From assembly GCF_006658505.1 (NCBI RefSeq), contig NZ_VFUZ01000008.1, forward strand, positions 62,001 to 126,000: a stretch of 64,000 nt of DNA, in the 5' to 3' direction. Made by a program: the position numbers and the translations under genes. This document shows positions 33,886 through 44,970 of the stretch, one piece after another. Every line of letters begins with the position of its first letter. Position 1 is the stretch's first letter. The DNA is from Mesorhizobium sp. B2-4-15 (GTDB taxonomy: Bacteria; Pseudomonadota; Alphaproteobacteria; Rhizobiales; Rhizobiaceae). The notes under the pieces were generated by a model. The model searched no databases. It saw only the letters and a program-made list of their open reading frames with translations, and was not told the origin of the DNA.

Positions 33886-33955
33886 ATCTTACGATATATC
33901 TTAATTAGGCGCGCTCTTCCCCGGAGTCAAGATATATCTTACGATGTATCTGAAT
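33886..33955. promoter_or_regulatory. Two 20-bp direct repeats upstream of padR
   Basis: ATCTTACGATATATCTTAAT (33886-33905) and ATCTTACGATGTATCTGAAT (33936-33955) agree at 18 of 20 positions, 50 bp apart. The 12-bp palindrome AAGATATATCTT (33929-33940) overlaps the second. All lie just before the PadR start in AT-rich DNA. Confidence 0.7.
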
Positions 33956-34139
33956 GTCGTGCCAGAGAAGTTTTGCTGCGGGCCTCGTGGCGGCCGGTTC
34001 ACTCGTCTGGCGCTGGCCGCCAATTGGCTTCCGGCGCGAGCGGCGCTTCACGAAGACGTGCTGGCATGGGGAGAATTCCACGAAACAAACAATCCGACGC
34101 CGGCGAACCCTTGAGCGGGCCATGCAACGAGGTCGTGCC

Positions 34140-35003
34140 ATGCCATCAGGAACAGACAAGGTCGCGCTGGTGCTCGCGGGCGGCGGCAGTTTCGGCGCGG
34201 TACAGGTCGGCATGCTGAAGGCGCTGGTCGCCGCGGGCGTGACAGCCGATTTCGTCGTCGGATCCAGCGTCGGCGCCATCAACGGCGCCTACTACGCCGC
34301 CGCCGGCACAATGGAGACCGTCGCGCGGCTGGATGCCCTGTGGCGGGGCATCACCCGCAACGACGTGTTTCCCGTCAGTTGGCGGTCGATGCTTGGCTTT
34401 GCGGCCCGGCGCGATTTTCTATCCGCCTCGCACGGCATCCGCAATCTGATCGAGCGCAACCTGCCCTATCGCGACCTCGAGGAGGCGCCGATCCCGATCC
34501 ACATCATCGCGACGGATCTCTTCTCCGGTGACGCGGTGGTGATCTCGAAAGGCAACGCGGCCGAGGCGATCGCCGCCTCAAGCGCCATTCCGGTTGCGTT
34601 CGCGCCGGTGCGGGTCGGCGAGCGGTTCTTGATCGACGGCGCCGTGACCTCGAATACACCGGTCGGTGTCGCGATCAGCCTCGGCGCGCGCCGGCTGATC
34701 GTGCTGCCGACCGGCTTCGCCTGCAATCTGCGCGCGCCGCCGCAAGGCGCGGTTGCCAACGGCCTGCATGCCTTGACACTGTTGATCGCCCGGCAATTGG
34801 TGCGCGAACTCGACACCATGCCGGCCGAGATCGACTACGCGATTGTCCCCTCGCTCTGCCCGCTGGTGGGCTCGCCCTACGACTTCACCCGCACGGGCGC
34901 GCTGATCGATGACGCCGAAAAATCGACCCGGGCATGGATAGAGGCGGGCGGACTGTTTGAACGCGTCATCCCGAACCAGATGCGTCCGCACCGCCATCAT
35001 TGA
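34140..35003 (+). CDS. Patatin-like phospholipase (RssA type)
   Basis: A 287-residue serine hydrolase of the patatin family. The oxyanion-hole loop is LVLAGGGSFGAVQVG, the nucleophile motif GSSVG (G-x-S-x-G) and the catalytic Asp in IDGAVTSNTP, giving a Ser-Asp dyad. It should hydrolyse lipids or lysophospholipids in the cytoplasm or at the membrane. ATG 34140 follows GAGGTCGTGCC; an ATG at 34122 is possible and the longer frame to 33954 has no coding character. Confidence 0.92.
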   Translation: MPSGTDKVALVLAGGGSFGAVQVGMLKALVAAGVTADFVVGSSVGAINGAYYAAAGTMETVARLDALWRGITRNDVFPVSWRSMLGFAARRDFLSASHGIRNLIERNLPYRDLEEAPIPIHIIATDLFSGDAVVISKGNAAEAIAASSAIPVAFAPVRVGERFLIDGAVTSNTPVGVAISLGARRLIVLPTGFACNLRAPPQGAVANGLHALTLLIARQLVRELDTMPAEIDYAIVPSLCPLVGSPYDFTRTGALIDDAEKSTRAWIEAGGLFERVIPNQMRPHRHH

Positions 35004-35024
35004 TTTCACCCGATTTCACAGGCG

Positions 35025-35417
35025 CTACCACCGCCCCTTGCGGCGGTTCCAGGCATAGAGCAGGTCTGCGAAGCGATCATAGGCAAAGCGGGTCAGCGGC
35101 AAGGCGATCGGATTGCCGAGCAATCCCGCCAGCCAGCCCTCGCCAGGTGTCATCGCCCACACTGCAATCGCAACGTCGGCGCCGACCAGCAGCCGGCCGT
35201 CCGCATCGGTGGCATGCAGCCGGCGGCGGATATCCTCCAGCGAGGCGCCATGTCCGGCAAGGGCCGCCGGCTCCAGGTTGATGTCGCGAAACTCGACCCG
35301 TCCGGCCTTGACCACTTCGATCAGCCGCCGCTTCTGCCTGCCGATGCCGGCATCGCAGACCGGACAATGTGTGTTGTACCAGACAGTCAGCAAAGGCGTG
35401 ATCCTGTCAAGGCTCAC
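35025..35417 (-). CDS. DCC-family thiol-disulfide protein (DUF393)
   Basis: A 130-residue protein with the DCC motif in NTHCPVCDAGIGRQKR (C-x-x-C near residue 18) and the domain's VEFRDINLEPAALAGHGAS and typical ending NRRKGRW. DUF393 proteins have a thioredoxin-like fold. GTG 35417 is chosen because it overlaps the stop of the DUF333 gene as GTGA and matches the family's N-terminus; ATG 35474 would run deep into that gene. Confidence 0.85.
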   Translation of the reverse strand: MSLDRITPLLTVWYNTHCPVCDAGIGRQKRRLIEVVKAGRVEFRDINLEPAALAGHGASLEDIRRRLHATDADGRLLVGADVAIAVWAMTPGEGWLAGLLGNPIALPLTRFAYDRFADLLYAWNRRKGRW

Positions 35418-35674
35418 TTGCCGCGCATCGCCGTCTTCGGCCCGACGCATTTGTTGTCGCGAAACAGCGCCCACTCTTCACACAGGCGTGCGTTGGGCAG
35501 GCGGCAAAATCCATATTCATTGCCGGCCTTGTCCTTCCTCATCGCCAGGCGCCCGCCGACCTCGCCGCAATGGACGGATACCGGATTGGCCATGCCGACC
35601 GGTTTTTGCACGGCAGCGCCGGCGTCGATCGGCATTAAGGACAGTGCGGCCAGGCCGGCAGCCAACATCTTCAT
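35414..35674 (-). CDS. Small secreted DUF333 protein
   Basis: An 86-residue exported protein: signal peptide to about residue 20 (MLAAGLAALSLMPIDAGA) and a DUF333 domain (MANPVSVHCGEVGGRLAMRK, then EYGFCRLPNARLCEEWALFR) with conserved cysteines. Function unknown; some members were misnamed hemolysins. AGGGGGGATCG precedes ATG 35674. It overlaps the DUF393 gene by four bases. Confidence 0.88.
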   Translation of the reverse strand: MKMLAAGLAALSLMPIDAGAAVQKPVGMANPVSVHCGEVGGRLAMRKDKAGNEYGFCRLPNARLCEEWALFRDNKCVGPKTAMRGK

Positions 35675-35772
35675 CGCGATCCCCCCTGGCCGCCCCCTGC
35701 CACGGCGAAGCGCCTTGCCTTGCGGCAAGGCGTCGCCAACGACCATCGACTTCGAGAAACCTGCCGATGGAT

Positions 35773-36066
35773 TCATCCGAGCGAGGAGATGATCTCGCGG
35801 TAAGCAAATTCCGGGAAGGCCTTGAGCGTGTGCGTCTTGACGCTGCCGCCCGAGCCCAGCATCAGCGCGAAACGGGCGAGCACCGCATCATCAGGCGCTT
35901 CGACCACCGACACCATGTCGAATTCGCCCATGGTCAGGTAGAACGACTTGAACGATCCACCCATCTCGCCGAGCTGCTTCTTGGCCGCGTCCAGCCGCTT
36001 GGGCGAGTCGCGCACATTTTTCGCGCCCTGCTCGGTCCAGTTCATCAGCACGATGTAAGTCGTCAT
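35773..36066 (-). CDS. GYD-domain protein
   Basis: A 97-residue ferredoxin-like alpha-beta protein of the GYD family (YIVLMNWTEQGAKNVRDSPK, then SFYLTMGEFDMVSVVEAPDD). Function unknown; many rhizobial copies exist. AGAGAGGTGTGCC precedes the start. It lies about 100 bp upstream of the DUF333 gene on the same strand. Confidence 0.88.
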   Translation of the reverse strand: MTTYIVLMNWTEQGAKNVRDSPKRLDAAKKQLGEMGGSFKSFYLTMGEFDMVSVVEAPDDAVLARFALMLGSGGSVKTHTLKAFPEFAYREIISSLG

Positions 36067-36417
36067 GGCACACCTCTCTCCGGGCCACGGAACACGGCAT
36101 TGAGACCGCTAAAACGACGGCCTCGACCGGGGCGGGCTTCCGGGGTTGTCGCCCAGAAAATGCATCCGTCGTCAGATTATCCTCCCGCTGCCAGCGTCCC
36201 GCAAGCACTACCGCGCCGGCGCCGTATTGCCGAGCGGGCGCGATCCTCGTGCCAGCCGACACAAGGCGCTGGCATGGCGACGGCCGCAAATCAATCGGCG
36301 GCGATCAGGCAAAGCCGGTTTAAAAACCCGCCTGATTGCGGCAGTCTCCGTCGTGGCCGTCCGACACGGCAGATACCGGCCAACGTCCGAGGCCCAGTCC
36401 AGCCGCAGGAGAGCTTC

Positions 36418-37473
36418 ATGCGCGAAACAACAGACCTGCCGCCGGAACGGATCGAAATTCCCGGCGCGTGGACCGGCGAGGACATGGCGAAGCATCCTGA
36501 ACGATGGCTGGTCGAACTGGACCCGAAGGACGTCGCAGAGCTGGAAGCCGCCGCAACCGGCTTTCTTGCCGGTTCGCACGATATCGGCGGTCTGACCAAG
36601 GCTGATTTCCCCTTGCCCCGGCTTGCTGGCCATCTTGCCGCCCTTCGCGAAAAACTAATCGCCGGCATAGGGTTCGAGGTGCTTCGCGGTCTCCCGGTCG
36701 AAGGATACTCCGCGCGAATGGCGGCAACGATCTTCTGTGGGATTGGCGCCCATCTGGGAAGCGCTCGGTCCCAGAACGCCCAGGGCCATATACTTGGCCA
36801 TGTCCGCGACATAGGCGCCGACGCGAAGGACGCCACGACACGCATCTACCAGACCTCGGAGCGCCAGACGTTCCACACCGACTCCGCCGATGTTGTCGGC
36901 CTGCTCTGCCTGCAAGATGCCATGCAAGGCGGCGAGTCCCTGCTGGTAAGTACGGTGACGATCCACAACGAGATGCGCAAAAGGCGACCTGATCTGGTCC
37001 GCCTGCTGTTTGATCCGATTGCCACCGACCGGCGCGGCGAGATACCGGAAGGACAAAAGCCCTACTTCGAAATCCCGGTCCTCAACTGGCATGCGGGGCT
37101 GCTGACCGGGATCTATCAGCGCCAGTACATCGACAGCGCGCAGCGCTTCCCGGATGCCATGCGGCTGAGTGCTGCGCATGTCGAAGCATTGGATCTCTTC
37201 GACAGCCTTGCCAATGACCCGAAGCTGAACCTGTCGATGCGGTTACGGCCCGGCGACATGCAGTTTGTCTACAATCATTCGCTGCTTCACGACCGCATGG
37301 GTTTTCGGGATTGGCCGGATCCGGACAAGCGGCGCCATATGCTGCGCCTGTGGCTGTCAGTGCCCGGCGACCGTCCGCTGCCCGATTGTTTCAGGCAGCG
37401 TTATGGCTCGATCGACATCGGCGACCGGGGCGGCATCATCCTCAAGGGCACGCGGCTGAACGTGCCCTTGTAG
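36418..37473 (+). CDS. TauD/TfdA-family Fe(II)/2-oxoglutarate dioxygenase
   Basis: A 351-residue enzyme. The H-x-D iron ligands are H153 and D155 (QTFHTDSADVVGLLCL); the distal His is H287 or H291 (FVYNHSLLHDRMGFRDW), and the 2-oxoglutarate Arg is probably in KRRHMLRLWLS. It resembles the broad taurine-catabolism-dioxygenase-like group of about 340 residues rather than TauD itself, so substrate is unknown. CAGGAGAG precedes ATG 36418; the long open frame upstream to 35113 is accidental. No partner genes adjoin it. Confidence 0.9.
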   Translation: MRETTDLPPERIEIPGAWTGEDMAKHPERWLVELDPKDVAELEAAATGFLAGSHDIGGLTKADFPLPRLAGHLAALREKLIAGIGFEVLRGLPVEGYSARMAATIFCGIGAHLGSARSQNAQGHILGHVRDIGADAKDATTRIYQTSERQTFHTDSADVVGLLCLQDAMQGGESLLVSTVTIHNEMRKRRPDLVRLLFDPIATDRRGEIPEGQKPYFEIPVLNWHAGLLTGIYQRQYIDSAQRFPDAMRLSAAHVEALDLFDSLANDPKLNLSMRLRPGDMQFVYNHSLLHDRMGFRDWPDPDKRRHMLRLWLSVPGDRPLPDCFRQRYGSIDIGDRGGIILKGTRLNVPL

Positions 37474-37543
37474 AAGCCAACCCGCCTGAAACGAAAAGGG
37501 CACCAGTTGGCGCCCTTGATTCTCGTGACAGATAGAACCCGCC

Positions 37544-39568
<2,025 letters not shown>

Positions 39569-39991
39569 AGTCTTTATCTTCTCCTAGCGGCCGGGCATCG
39601 GGCCGCATAAGCTGTCGGACCAGTCAAATTGGATATGCTCGTTTTTCTAAACGCGCTTCACCCGGGCCACGAACTGCATCCACTCTTTGTTTGGTGCATG
39701 TCGTCGCCCCAAAACCGGTTTCCACTTTTGGGCGACATGCATTAAGTCCAGATTAACCCTGATATCTGTGGCAGGCTGTCTGCCTGTCCAGTGACCAGGA
39801 CCTCTTATCGCTGCACTTCCCGTCGACACGGGTGCGGGTGAACGTTTCGAATCGTCCTGATTCCGCCATTCTGCCGGAAGGTCAAGCGCCTCTGGCATGA
39901 TTCGCATGAAAAAAGCGAATCAATTACCCGACTTAGCGCGCCCGGCTCTCTGGGAAGCCCGGCCACGCTCTCATTCCGTACCCGCTTGCAC
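39569..39991. other. dnaG-rpoD intergenic region
   Basis: About 423 bp without a gene. It contains the dispersed repeat at 39695-39741 and a hairpin TGATTCGC (39898-39905) with GCGAATCA (39915-39922) whose loop includes AAAAAA. The rpoD promoter must lie here, but I could not single out its boxes. Confidence 0.6.
39695..39741. repeat. Dispersed rhizobial repeat with TGCATGTCG ends
   Basis: TGCATGTCG (39695-39703) and CGACATGCA (39733-39741) are inverted ends; inside, CGCCCCAAAACCGG and CACTTTTGGGCG form an imperfect extended stem. Elements of this form recur in intergenic DNA of Mesorhizobium-type genomes (from memory). Confidence 0.6.
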
Positions 39992-41932
39992 TTAGGCTCG
40001 CCCGGCCCTGCCCGAAGAGACGCCGAACCCTTCGATCAGCGCTTCCGTCGCTTGTACATCCTGAAATTGCGCCTGAATTTCGATCAGATGGCGAAAGTTT
40101 TCGTCCGATGGATCCGCTTCGAGAGCCGCTTCCGCCTGTTTCAGCTCCTTATGTAAGGTGCGCGCGCTGCGCTGCAAGTGCAGTGCCTGGTTCAGAGCGT
40201 CGCGAGCATCCTCGAGCGCCGCCGTCTCCAGTGCCGGCCATTGCCGCGCCCGCCGGATCAGGCCCACGGCGCGTTCCCAGATCTCGGCGCAGCCGGCGCG
40301 CTCGATCGTCGCCACAACGGCATGGCGGTCATTGGCCATGTCATGCGCCATCGCATCGAGGATGGCCGCGTGCAGCCGGTTCAGGTCGGAATTGGCGAGA
40401 TCGAGAAACTCGACATGCGCGAAATTCTCGTCGATCAGCGCCGGATGGTTGACCAGCGCCACGATGATCGTCGCCTCGCGCACCGACATCCCCTCGCCGC
40501 GCTTGACCAGCGCCGACTGGCCGAGACTTTCGGTGATGGCGATGCGGCCGCCGCCCTTGGCGAACTGTCCGCCGGGCGCGGCAGCCTTGCCCTGGCCGCG
40601 CGCTCCTGGCCGGCCGCTATTGTCGCGGCCCTGGCGGGAGCCGCGCTGGGAGCCGAAGAAGCTCAGCACCCGCTCGCGCATCTCCTGTTGGTAGTGGTAG
40701 CGCAGACTCTCGTCGCGGATGCGGCTGGTCAGCTCGCGCAGCGTCTTTTCAAGTTCCGCTCGCCGCTCCGGCGTGTCGAAGACGCCGCCCGCCGTCTCGC
40801 GCATCCACAACAGGTCGACCAGCGGCCGTGCGTCCGAGAGCACGGCGCGAAATGCGTCCGGCCCCTCGGCCTTGACCAGGTCGTCGGGGTCCTTGCCTTC
40901 CGGCAGCAGCGCAAAGCGCGCCGAGCGCCCCGCCTGGACCGATGGCAGCGCGAGATCGGCGGCCCGCCACGCCGCCTTCAGCCCGGCCTTGTCGCCGTCG
41001 AAGCACAGAACCGGTTCGCTGGCCATGCGCCACAACAACTCGAGCTGGTTCTCGGTGAGCGCGGTGCCGAGCGGCGCGACCACATTCTCGAAACCGGCCT
41101 GCGCCAGCGCGATCACGTCCATGTAGCCTTCGACCGCGATGACCGTGCCGCCCTTGGCCAGCGCCTTGCGGGCGCGGGCGAAATTGTAGAGCACATTGCC
41201 CTTGTGGAAGAGCTCGGTGTCGGGCGAGTTCATGTATTTGGCCGGCGCATCGGGCGCCAGCGCGCGGCCGCCAAAGGCGATGATCTTGCCGCGCGAATCC
41301 GGGATCGGGAACATGATGCGGTCGCGGAACCAGTCATAGGACACCGGGATGTCGTCGCCGTGCCGCACCAGCCCGCAGGCCTCGATATCGGCCTTCGGCA
41401 CGCCCTTTGCCGCCAGATGCTCCTTCAGCGCATTGCGGCTGTCGGGCGCGAAGCCGAGCCGGAACGAATGCTGGGTCGCCGGCGTCAACCCGCGGTCGCG
41501 CAGATACGCGCGCGCCTTCGCGCCTTCCGGTCCTTGCAGCCGCTCCTGGAAGAAAGCCGTCGCCATTTCCATGACGTCGGTCAGACTGGCACGTTCCTTC
41601 TCGCGCCGCTCCTCCTGCGCGTCGCGGACCGGCATCGGCACGCCGGCCATATCGGCGATCTTCTCGACCGCCTCGGGAAAGCTCAATCCTTCGAGTTCGG
41701 TCAGGAACTTGAAATGATCGCCCGAGACCGAGCAGCCGAAACAGTGATAGCGCCCCTTCTTGTCCTCGCAGTGGAATGATGGGCTCTTCTCGCCGTGGAA
41801 CGGACAACAGGCCCAGTAGTCGCCGCGCGACGCATTGGTCTTCTTGCGGTCCCACGCGACGCGCTGGCCGATAACCTGTGAAATCGGCACACGGTCGCGT
41901 ATCTCGTCGAGGAAGGCGGGCGGAAAGCGCAT
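39992..41932 (-). CDS. dnaG: DNA primase
   Basis: A 646-residue primase. The CHC2 zinc ribbon is at residues 43-67 (C43, H46, C64, C67). The RNA-polymerase/TOPRIM core follows (VIAVEGYMDVIALAQAGFEN with the catalytic Glu; EPVLCFDGDKAGLKA with the acidic D-x-D), then the C-terminal DnaB-binding domain. It makes RNA primers for replication. Upstream of rpoD on the same strand. Confidence 0.98.
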   Translation of the reverse strand: MRFPPAFLDEIRDRVPISQVIGQRVAWDRKKTNASRGDYWACCPFHGEKSPSFHCEDKKGRYHCFGCSVSGDHFKFLTELEGLSFPEAVEKIADMAGVPMPVRDAQEERREKERASLTDVMEMATAFFQERLQGPEGAKARAYLRDRGLTPATQHSFRLGFAPDSRNALKEHLAAKGVPKADIEACGLVRHGDDIPVSYDWFRDRIMFPIPDSRGKIIAFGGRALAPDAPAKYMNSPDTELFHKGNVLYNFARARKALAKGGTVIAVEGYMDVIALAQAGFENVVAPLGTALTENQLELLWRMASEPVLCFDGDKAGLKAAWRAADLALPSVQAGRSARFALLPEGKDPDDLVKAEGPDAFRAVLSDARPLVDLLWMRETAGGVFDTPERRAELEKTLRELTSRIRDESLRYHYQQEMRERVLSFFGSQRGSRQGRDNSGRPGARGQGKAAAPGGQFAKGGGRIAITESLGQSALVKRGEGMSVREATIIVALVNHPALIDENFAHVEFLDLANSDLNRLHAAILDAMAHDMANDRHAVVATIERAGCAEIWERAVGLIRRARQWPALETAALEDARDALNQALHLQRSARTLHKELKQAEAALEADPSDENFRHLIEIQAQFQDVQATEALIEGFGVSSGRAGRA

Positions 41933-42017
41933 TGGGAAACTCGTTTCCCCGCCATATAATCACGCCAGCGAAATCCGACGAGCCCCAATAGAGGCCATAC
42001 CCGCTTTCCACAGAGAA

Positions 42018-42041
42018 AAGGCGGCCATTTCGGGCCGCCTT
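42018..42041 (-). terminator. Rho-independent terminator of the RcnB-like gene
   Basis: A 9-bp stem AAGGCGGCC (42018-42026) with 42033-42041, loop ATTTCG. On the minus strand it is followed by TTTTCTCTG, and it lies 26 bp after the stop of the gene at 42067. Confidence 0.85.
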
Positions 42042-42066
42042 CCTTCATGCTGGCTAATGCCGCAGA

Positions 42067-42429
42067 TCAATGAGCGGCGATGGCGCCGAAGATCACGCCG
42101 GAGAGGACGCCGACGAGCACGTAGTCATTGCCGACGCGGATCCATTCCTGGCCGCGGCCGGGACGGTGCAGGCCGTAGCGGCCGTAGTCGCGGATCGGCT
42201 GGTGACGTTTCCAGTTGGAATATTTCTGGCCATTACGCCAGTGGTTGCGCTTCACCACGACCTTCTTCTTCACGACGCGCTTTTCGACATGCCTGCCGGG
42301 CTTCTGCCAATCGACCTTTGAGTAGGTCGATTGCGGCGCGACCGGCGCGTTCATCGGCGCCGCCTGGCCGGTGAGCGACGTGGCGGCTAGCATCGAGAAG
42401 GCGAGGCCGGAAAGGATAATGCGTTTCAT
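42067..42429 (-). CDS. RcnB-like small secreted protein
   Basis: A 120-residue protein with signal peptide (IILSGLAFSMLAATSLTGQA, residues 4-23), a very basic middle (HVEKRVVKKKVVVKRNHWRN) and an RcnB-type ending (GQEWIRVGNDYVLVGVLSGV, then IFGAIAAH with a hydrophobic tail). RcnB proteins are periplasmic and help nickel/cobalt homeostasis in E. coli; rhizobial members are numerous and unassigned. GAGACTCG precedes the start. Confidence 0.8.
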   Translation of the reverse strand: MKRIILSGLAFSMLAATSLTGQAAPMNAPVAPQSTYSKVDWQKPGRHVEKRVVKKKVVVKRNHWRNGQKYSNWKRHQPIRDYGRYGLHRPGRGQEWIRVGNDYVLVGVLSGVIFGAIAAH

Positions 42430-42720
42430 ACGAGTCTCCTTGGTTGTCGATGCCCGAGGAGTAGCCGCCAGCGGATGAACTGAAACTGAACGTCCCCATT
42501 ACAATTGTTTAATGAATTCCTTCATTTACGACGGTGAGCTGAACATTATCGCAAAGGCATCAGCCGGCCGCCCGGCAGATCCGGCTGATACCGTGGACGG
42601 CATGCCGGCCTTGCGCGCCCCGTCCATTTCCCGACGTGGCTTGTCGCGCCGCGACAGCCCCTTGAAATCGACAAAATTTTATTATCCGGCTAAGATATCT
42701 CGGCTATCATTACGGCTGCC

Positions 42721-42807
42721 ATGACCATGAATCCTACTCTCGCTTTTTCCCCTGATCGCCGCGTCGTCCGCACCGCGCGCGCTGTCCGCATGCGGGCAGC
42801 GCAATGA
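42721..42807 (+). CDS. Possible 28-codon leader overlapping the Na/Pi gene start
   Basis: ATG 42721 opens a 28-codon frame (MTMNPTLAFSPDRRVVRTAR, then AVRMRAAQ) whose TGA overlaps the next gene's start as ATGA at 42804-42807. Six arginines cluster in its second half. It could couple translation of the transporter, but there is no strong ribosome site and it may be fortuitous. The rest of 42430-42720 holds no gene. Confidence 0.3.
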   Translation: MTMNPTLAFSPDRRVVRTARAVRMRAAQ

Positions 42808-44468
42808 GCGGCTCCGTCGTCCTGCTGCATCTGGCCGGCGCCGTGGCGCTGATGCTGTTTGCCACCCGCATGGTCAAGACCGGCGTCGAACGCGCCTATG
42901 GTGATGTGCTGCGCCATCGCCTGCGCGCCACCATGCGCAACCCGATCATGGCCGTGCTGGCCGGAACGGGCTTGGCGATCGCGCTGCAAAGTTCCACCGC
43001 GGTCACTCTGCTGGTCGGCTCCTTCGCCGGTTCAGGCATCGTCTCGGGCGCCGCCGGCCAATTGGCGGTGCGCGGCGCCGAGATCGGCTCGGCGCTGGTG
43101 GTGAAGCTGCTGACCTTCGATCTCACCTTGCTGGTGCCGCTCTGCCTGATCACCGGCACGGTGATGTTCATGGCCACCGAGCGGCGCGACTGGCGCCAGA
43201 CCGGCCGCATCCTGGTCGGCATCGGCCTTTTGATCCTGTCGCTGGAAATGATCGGCCAGGCCTCGGAGCCGTTGCGCAACAGCCAGCTCATGCCTGTCAT
43301 CATCAACTACTTCTCCACCGATTCCGTCACCGCCTATCTGCTGGCGGCGCTGATCACCTGGCTGTTCCAGTCGAGCATCGCGGCAGTCCTGTTGATGGCG
43401 ACGCTGGCTGGCCGCGGCCTGATCACGCCCGAACTCGGCATCGTCCTCATCCTCGGCGTCAATCTCGGTTCCTCGATCATCGCGCCGATGCTGACCCGCT
43501 CGGCCAGCCCCGCCGTGCGCGTCGTGCCGATCGGCAATCTCCTGATGCGCGGGCTTGGGTCGCTGGTCATGCTGGTGCTGTTCATGATCTTCAGGCCGCA
43601 TGTCGGCTTTCTCGGCGCCACGGCGGCCGGCCAGATCGTCAACGCCCATATCCTGTTCAACGTCATCATCCTGGTCGCCGGCCTGCCGCTGGCCAGCTTC
43701 GTCTATCGCGCTTCCGAGAAGATCGTGGCGCTCGGCACCAAGCCGGCGCCGTCAGCCTCGCTCGACGTCATCGAGCTCTCGGCGCTCAACGAGAGCGCGC
43801 TCGACGTGCCGAGCCAGGCGCTGGCCAACGCCACGCGCGAGGTGGTGCGGGTGTGCGAGACAGTCGAGATCATGCTGAAACGCATCATCGAGCTCTACGA
43901 AGACGCCGATACCGACAAGATCAAGGCGCTTGCCGCCCTCGACGACCGCGTCGACCGCAAGCACGCGGCCATAAAACTCTACCTCGCCAAGGTCACCAAG
44001 AACCCGCTGACCGAGGACGAGTCGCTGCGCTGCCAGGAGCTGATTGGCGCCTGCGTCAAGCTCGAGCAGGTCGGCGACATCATCGTGCGCAACATGCTGG
44101 TGCATGTGAAGAAGAAGTTCGATCGCAGGCTGGAATTCACCGACGAAGGCTGGAGCGAATTGTGCGCCTTCCACAGCTCGGTGCTGGCCAATGCGCGGCT
44201 CGCCTTCAACGTGCTGGTCTCGCGCGATCCCGAAACGGCCCGTCAGCTGGTGCTGGAGAAGGACCAGCTGCGCGACCGCGAGAAAGAAACCAGCGCCAGC
44301 CATTTCCTGCGGCTGCGCGAAGGCACCGCCAAAAGCGTCGAAACCAGCTCGATCCACCTCGACACCATCCGCGACCTCAAGCAGATCAACTCGCTGCTGG
44401 CATCGATGGCCTATCCGGTTCTCGAAGAGCGCGGCCTGCTCTTCGGCTCACGGCTGAAGGCGAGCTAG
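42804..44468 (+). CDS. Na/Pi cotransporter family protein (NptA/YjbB-like) with PhoU domain
   Basis: A 554-residue protein. The N-terminal two thirds contain two Na/Pi-cotransport repeats with about eight helices, each with the QSST/QSS motif (GLAIALQSSTAVTLLVGSFA and TWLFQSSIAAVLLMATLA). Residues about 345-550 are a PhoU-like helical domain. It moves phosphate with sodium across the inner membrane, usually as low-affinity uptake or efflux. Single gene. Confidence 0.93.
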   Translation: MSGSVVLLHLAGAVALMLFATRMVKTGVERAYGDVLRHRLRATMRNPIMAVLAGTGLAIALQSSTAVTLLVGSFAGSGIVSGAAGQLAVRGAEIGSALVVKLLTFDLTLLVPLCLITGTVMFMATERRDWRQTGRILVGIGLLILSLEMIGQASEPLRNSQLMPVIINYFSTDSVTAYLLAALITWLFQSSIAAVLLMATLAGRGLITPELGIVLILGVNLGSSIIAPMLTRSASPAVRVVPIGNLLMRGLGSLVMLVLFMIFRPHVGFLGATAAGQIVNAHILFNVIILVAGLPLASFVYRASEKIVALGTKPAPSASLDVIELSALNESALDVPSQALANATREVVRVCETVEIMLKRIIELYEDADTDKIKALAALDDRVDRKHAAIKLYLAKVTKNPLTEDESLRCQELIGACVKLEQVGDIIVRNMLVHVKKKFDRRLEFTDEGWSELCAFHSSVLANARLAFNVLVSRDPETARQLVLEKDQLRDREKETSASHFLRLREGTAKSVETSSIHLDTIRDLKQINSLLASMAYPVLEERGLLFGSRLKAS

Positions 44469-44600
44469 GTGCAAGGGTTTTTGCCGCAAAGGCATCAACT
44501 TGGGAACAAGGTTTCGTCATCGTGGCTCCAACGGCAAAATTAGTCTTTGCTCATCCTGCCATCCGTCGGCTAAGCATCTGATGCCACCGGGAGGAGATCG

Positions 44601-44810
44601 ATGGATACCCATTCGCGCAGTTTCGCCAAGGCGCTTTCCTGGCGGGTAACCGGCACCATCGACACGATAATCATTTCGCTGGTGGTGACCGGAAGCGTCA
44701 AGCTCGCGGCCGCCATCGGCGTAACGGAGGTCTTCACCAAGTCGCTGCTCTATTATTTCCACGAACGGGCATGGCTGAAGGTTCCCTACGGGCGCAAGAA
44801 CACGGCATAG
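44601..44810 (+). CDS. DUF2061 small membrane protein
   Basis: A 69-residue protein matching DUF2061: SFAKALSWRVTGTIDTIIIS, then TKSLLYYFHERAWLKVPYGR. One or two hydrophobic helices; function unknown, sometimes fused to CysC or near sulfate genes. GGGAGGAGATCG precedes the start. Confidence 0.9.
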   Translation: MDTHSRSFAKALSWRVTGTIDTIIISLVVTGSVKLAAAIGVTEVFTKSLLYYFHERAWLKVPYGRKNTA

Positions 44811-44970
44811 CCGCCTGCCCGCTGCCGGCCGGCACCGTCGCCGCCCGGTTGGCTCGCGGGCGACCTGGGGAATCGGTCAAGAAAAGCTAAAGCGGGGACA
44901 AAAATTTCTGGATTGCTGGCAACGCCCATCCGTGGTTTGAGACCTGCATTCGAGGATCCCATTTCCCGCC

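Noticed and set aside
35113..36417. Large N-terminal extension of the TauD-type oxygenase
   Set aside because: It overlaps three well-supported minus-strand genes and lacks homology; the AGGAG-preceded ATG at 36418 fits the family length.
40178..41779. A 533-codon plus-strand frame opposite dnaG
   Set aside because: His/Arg/Gln-rich shadow of a certain gene.
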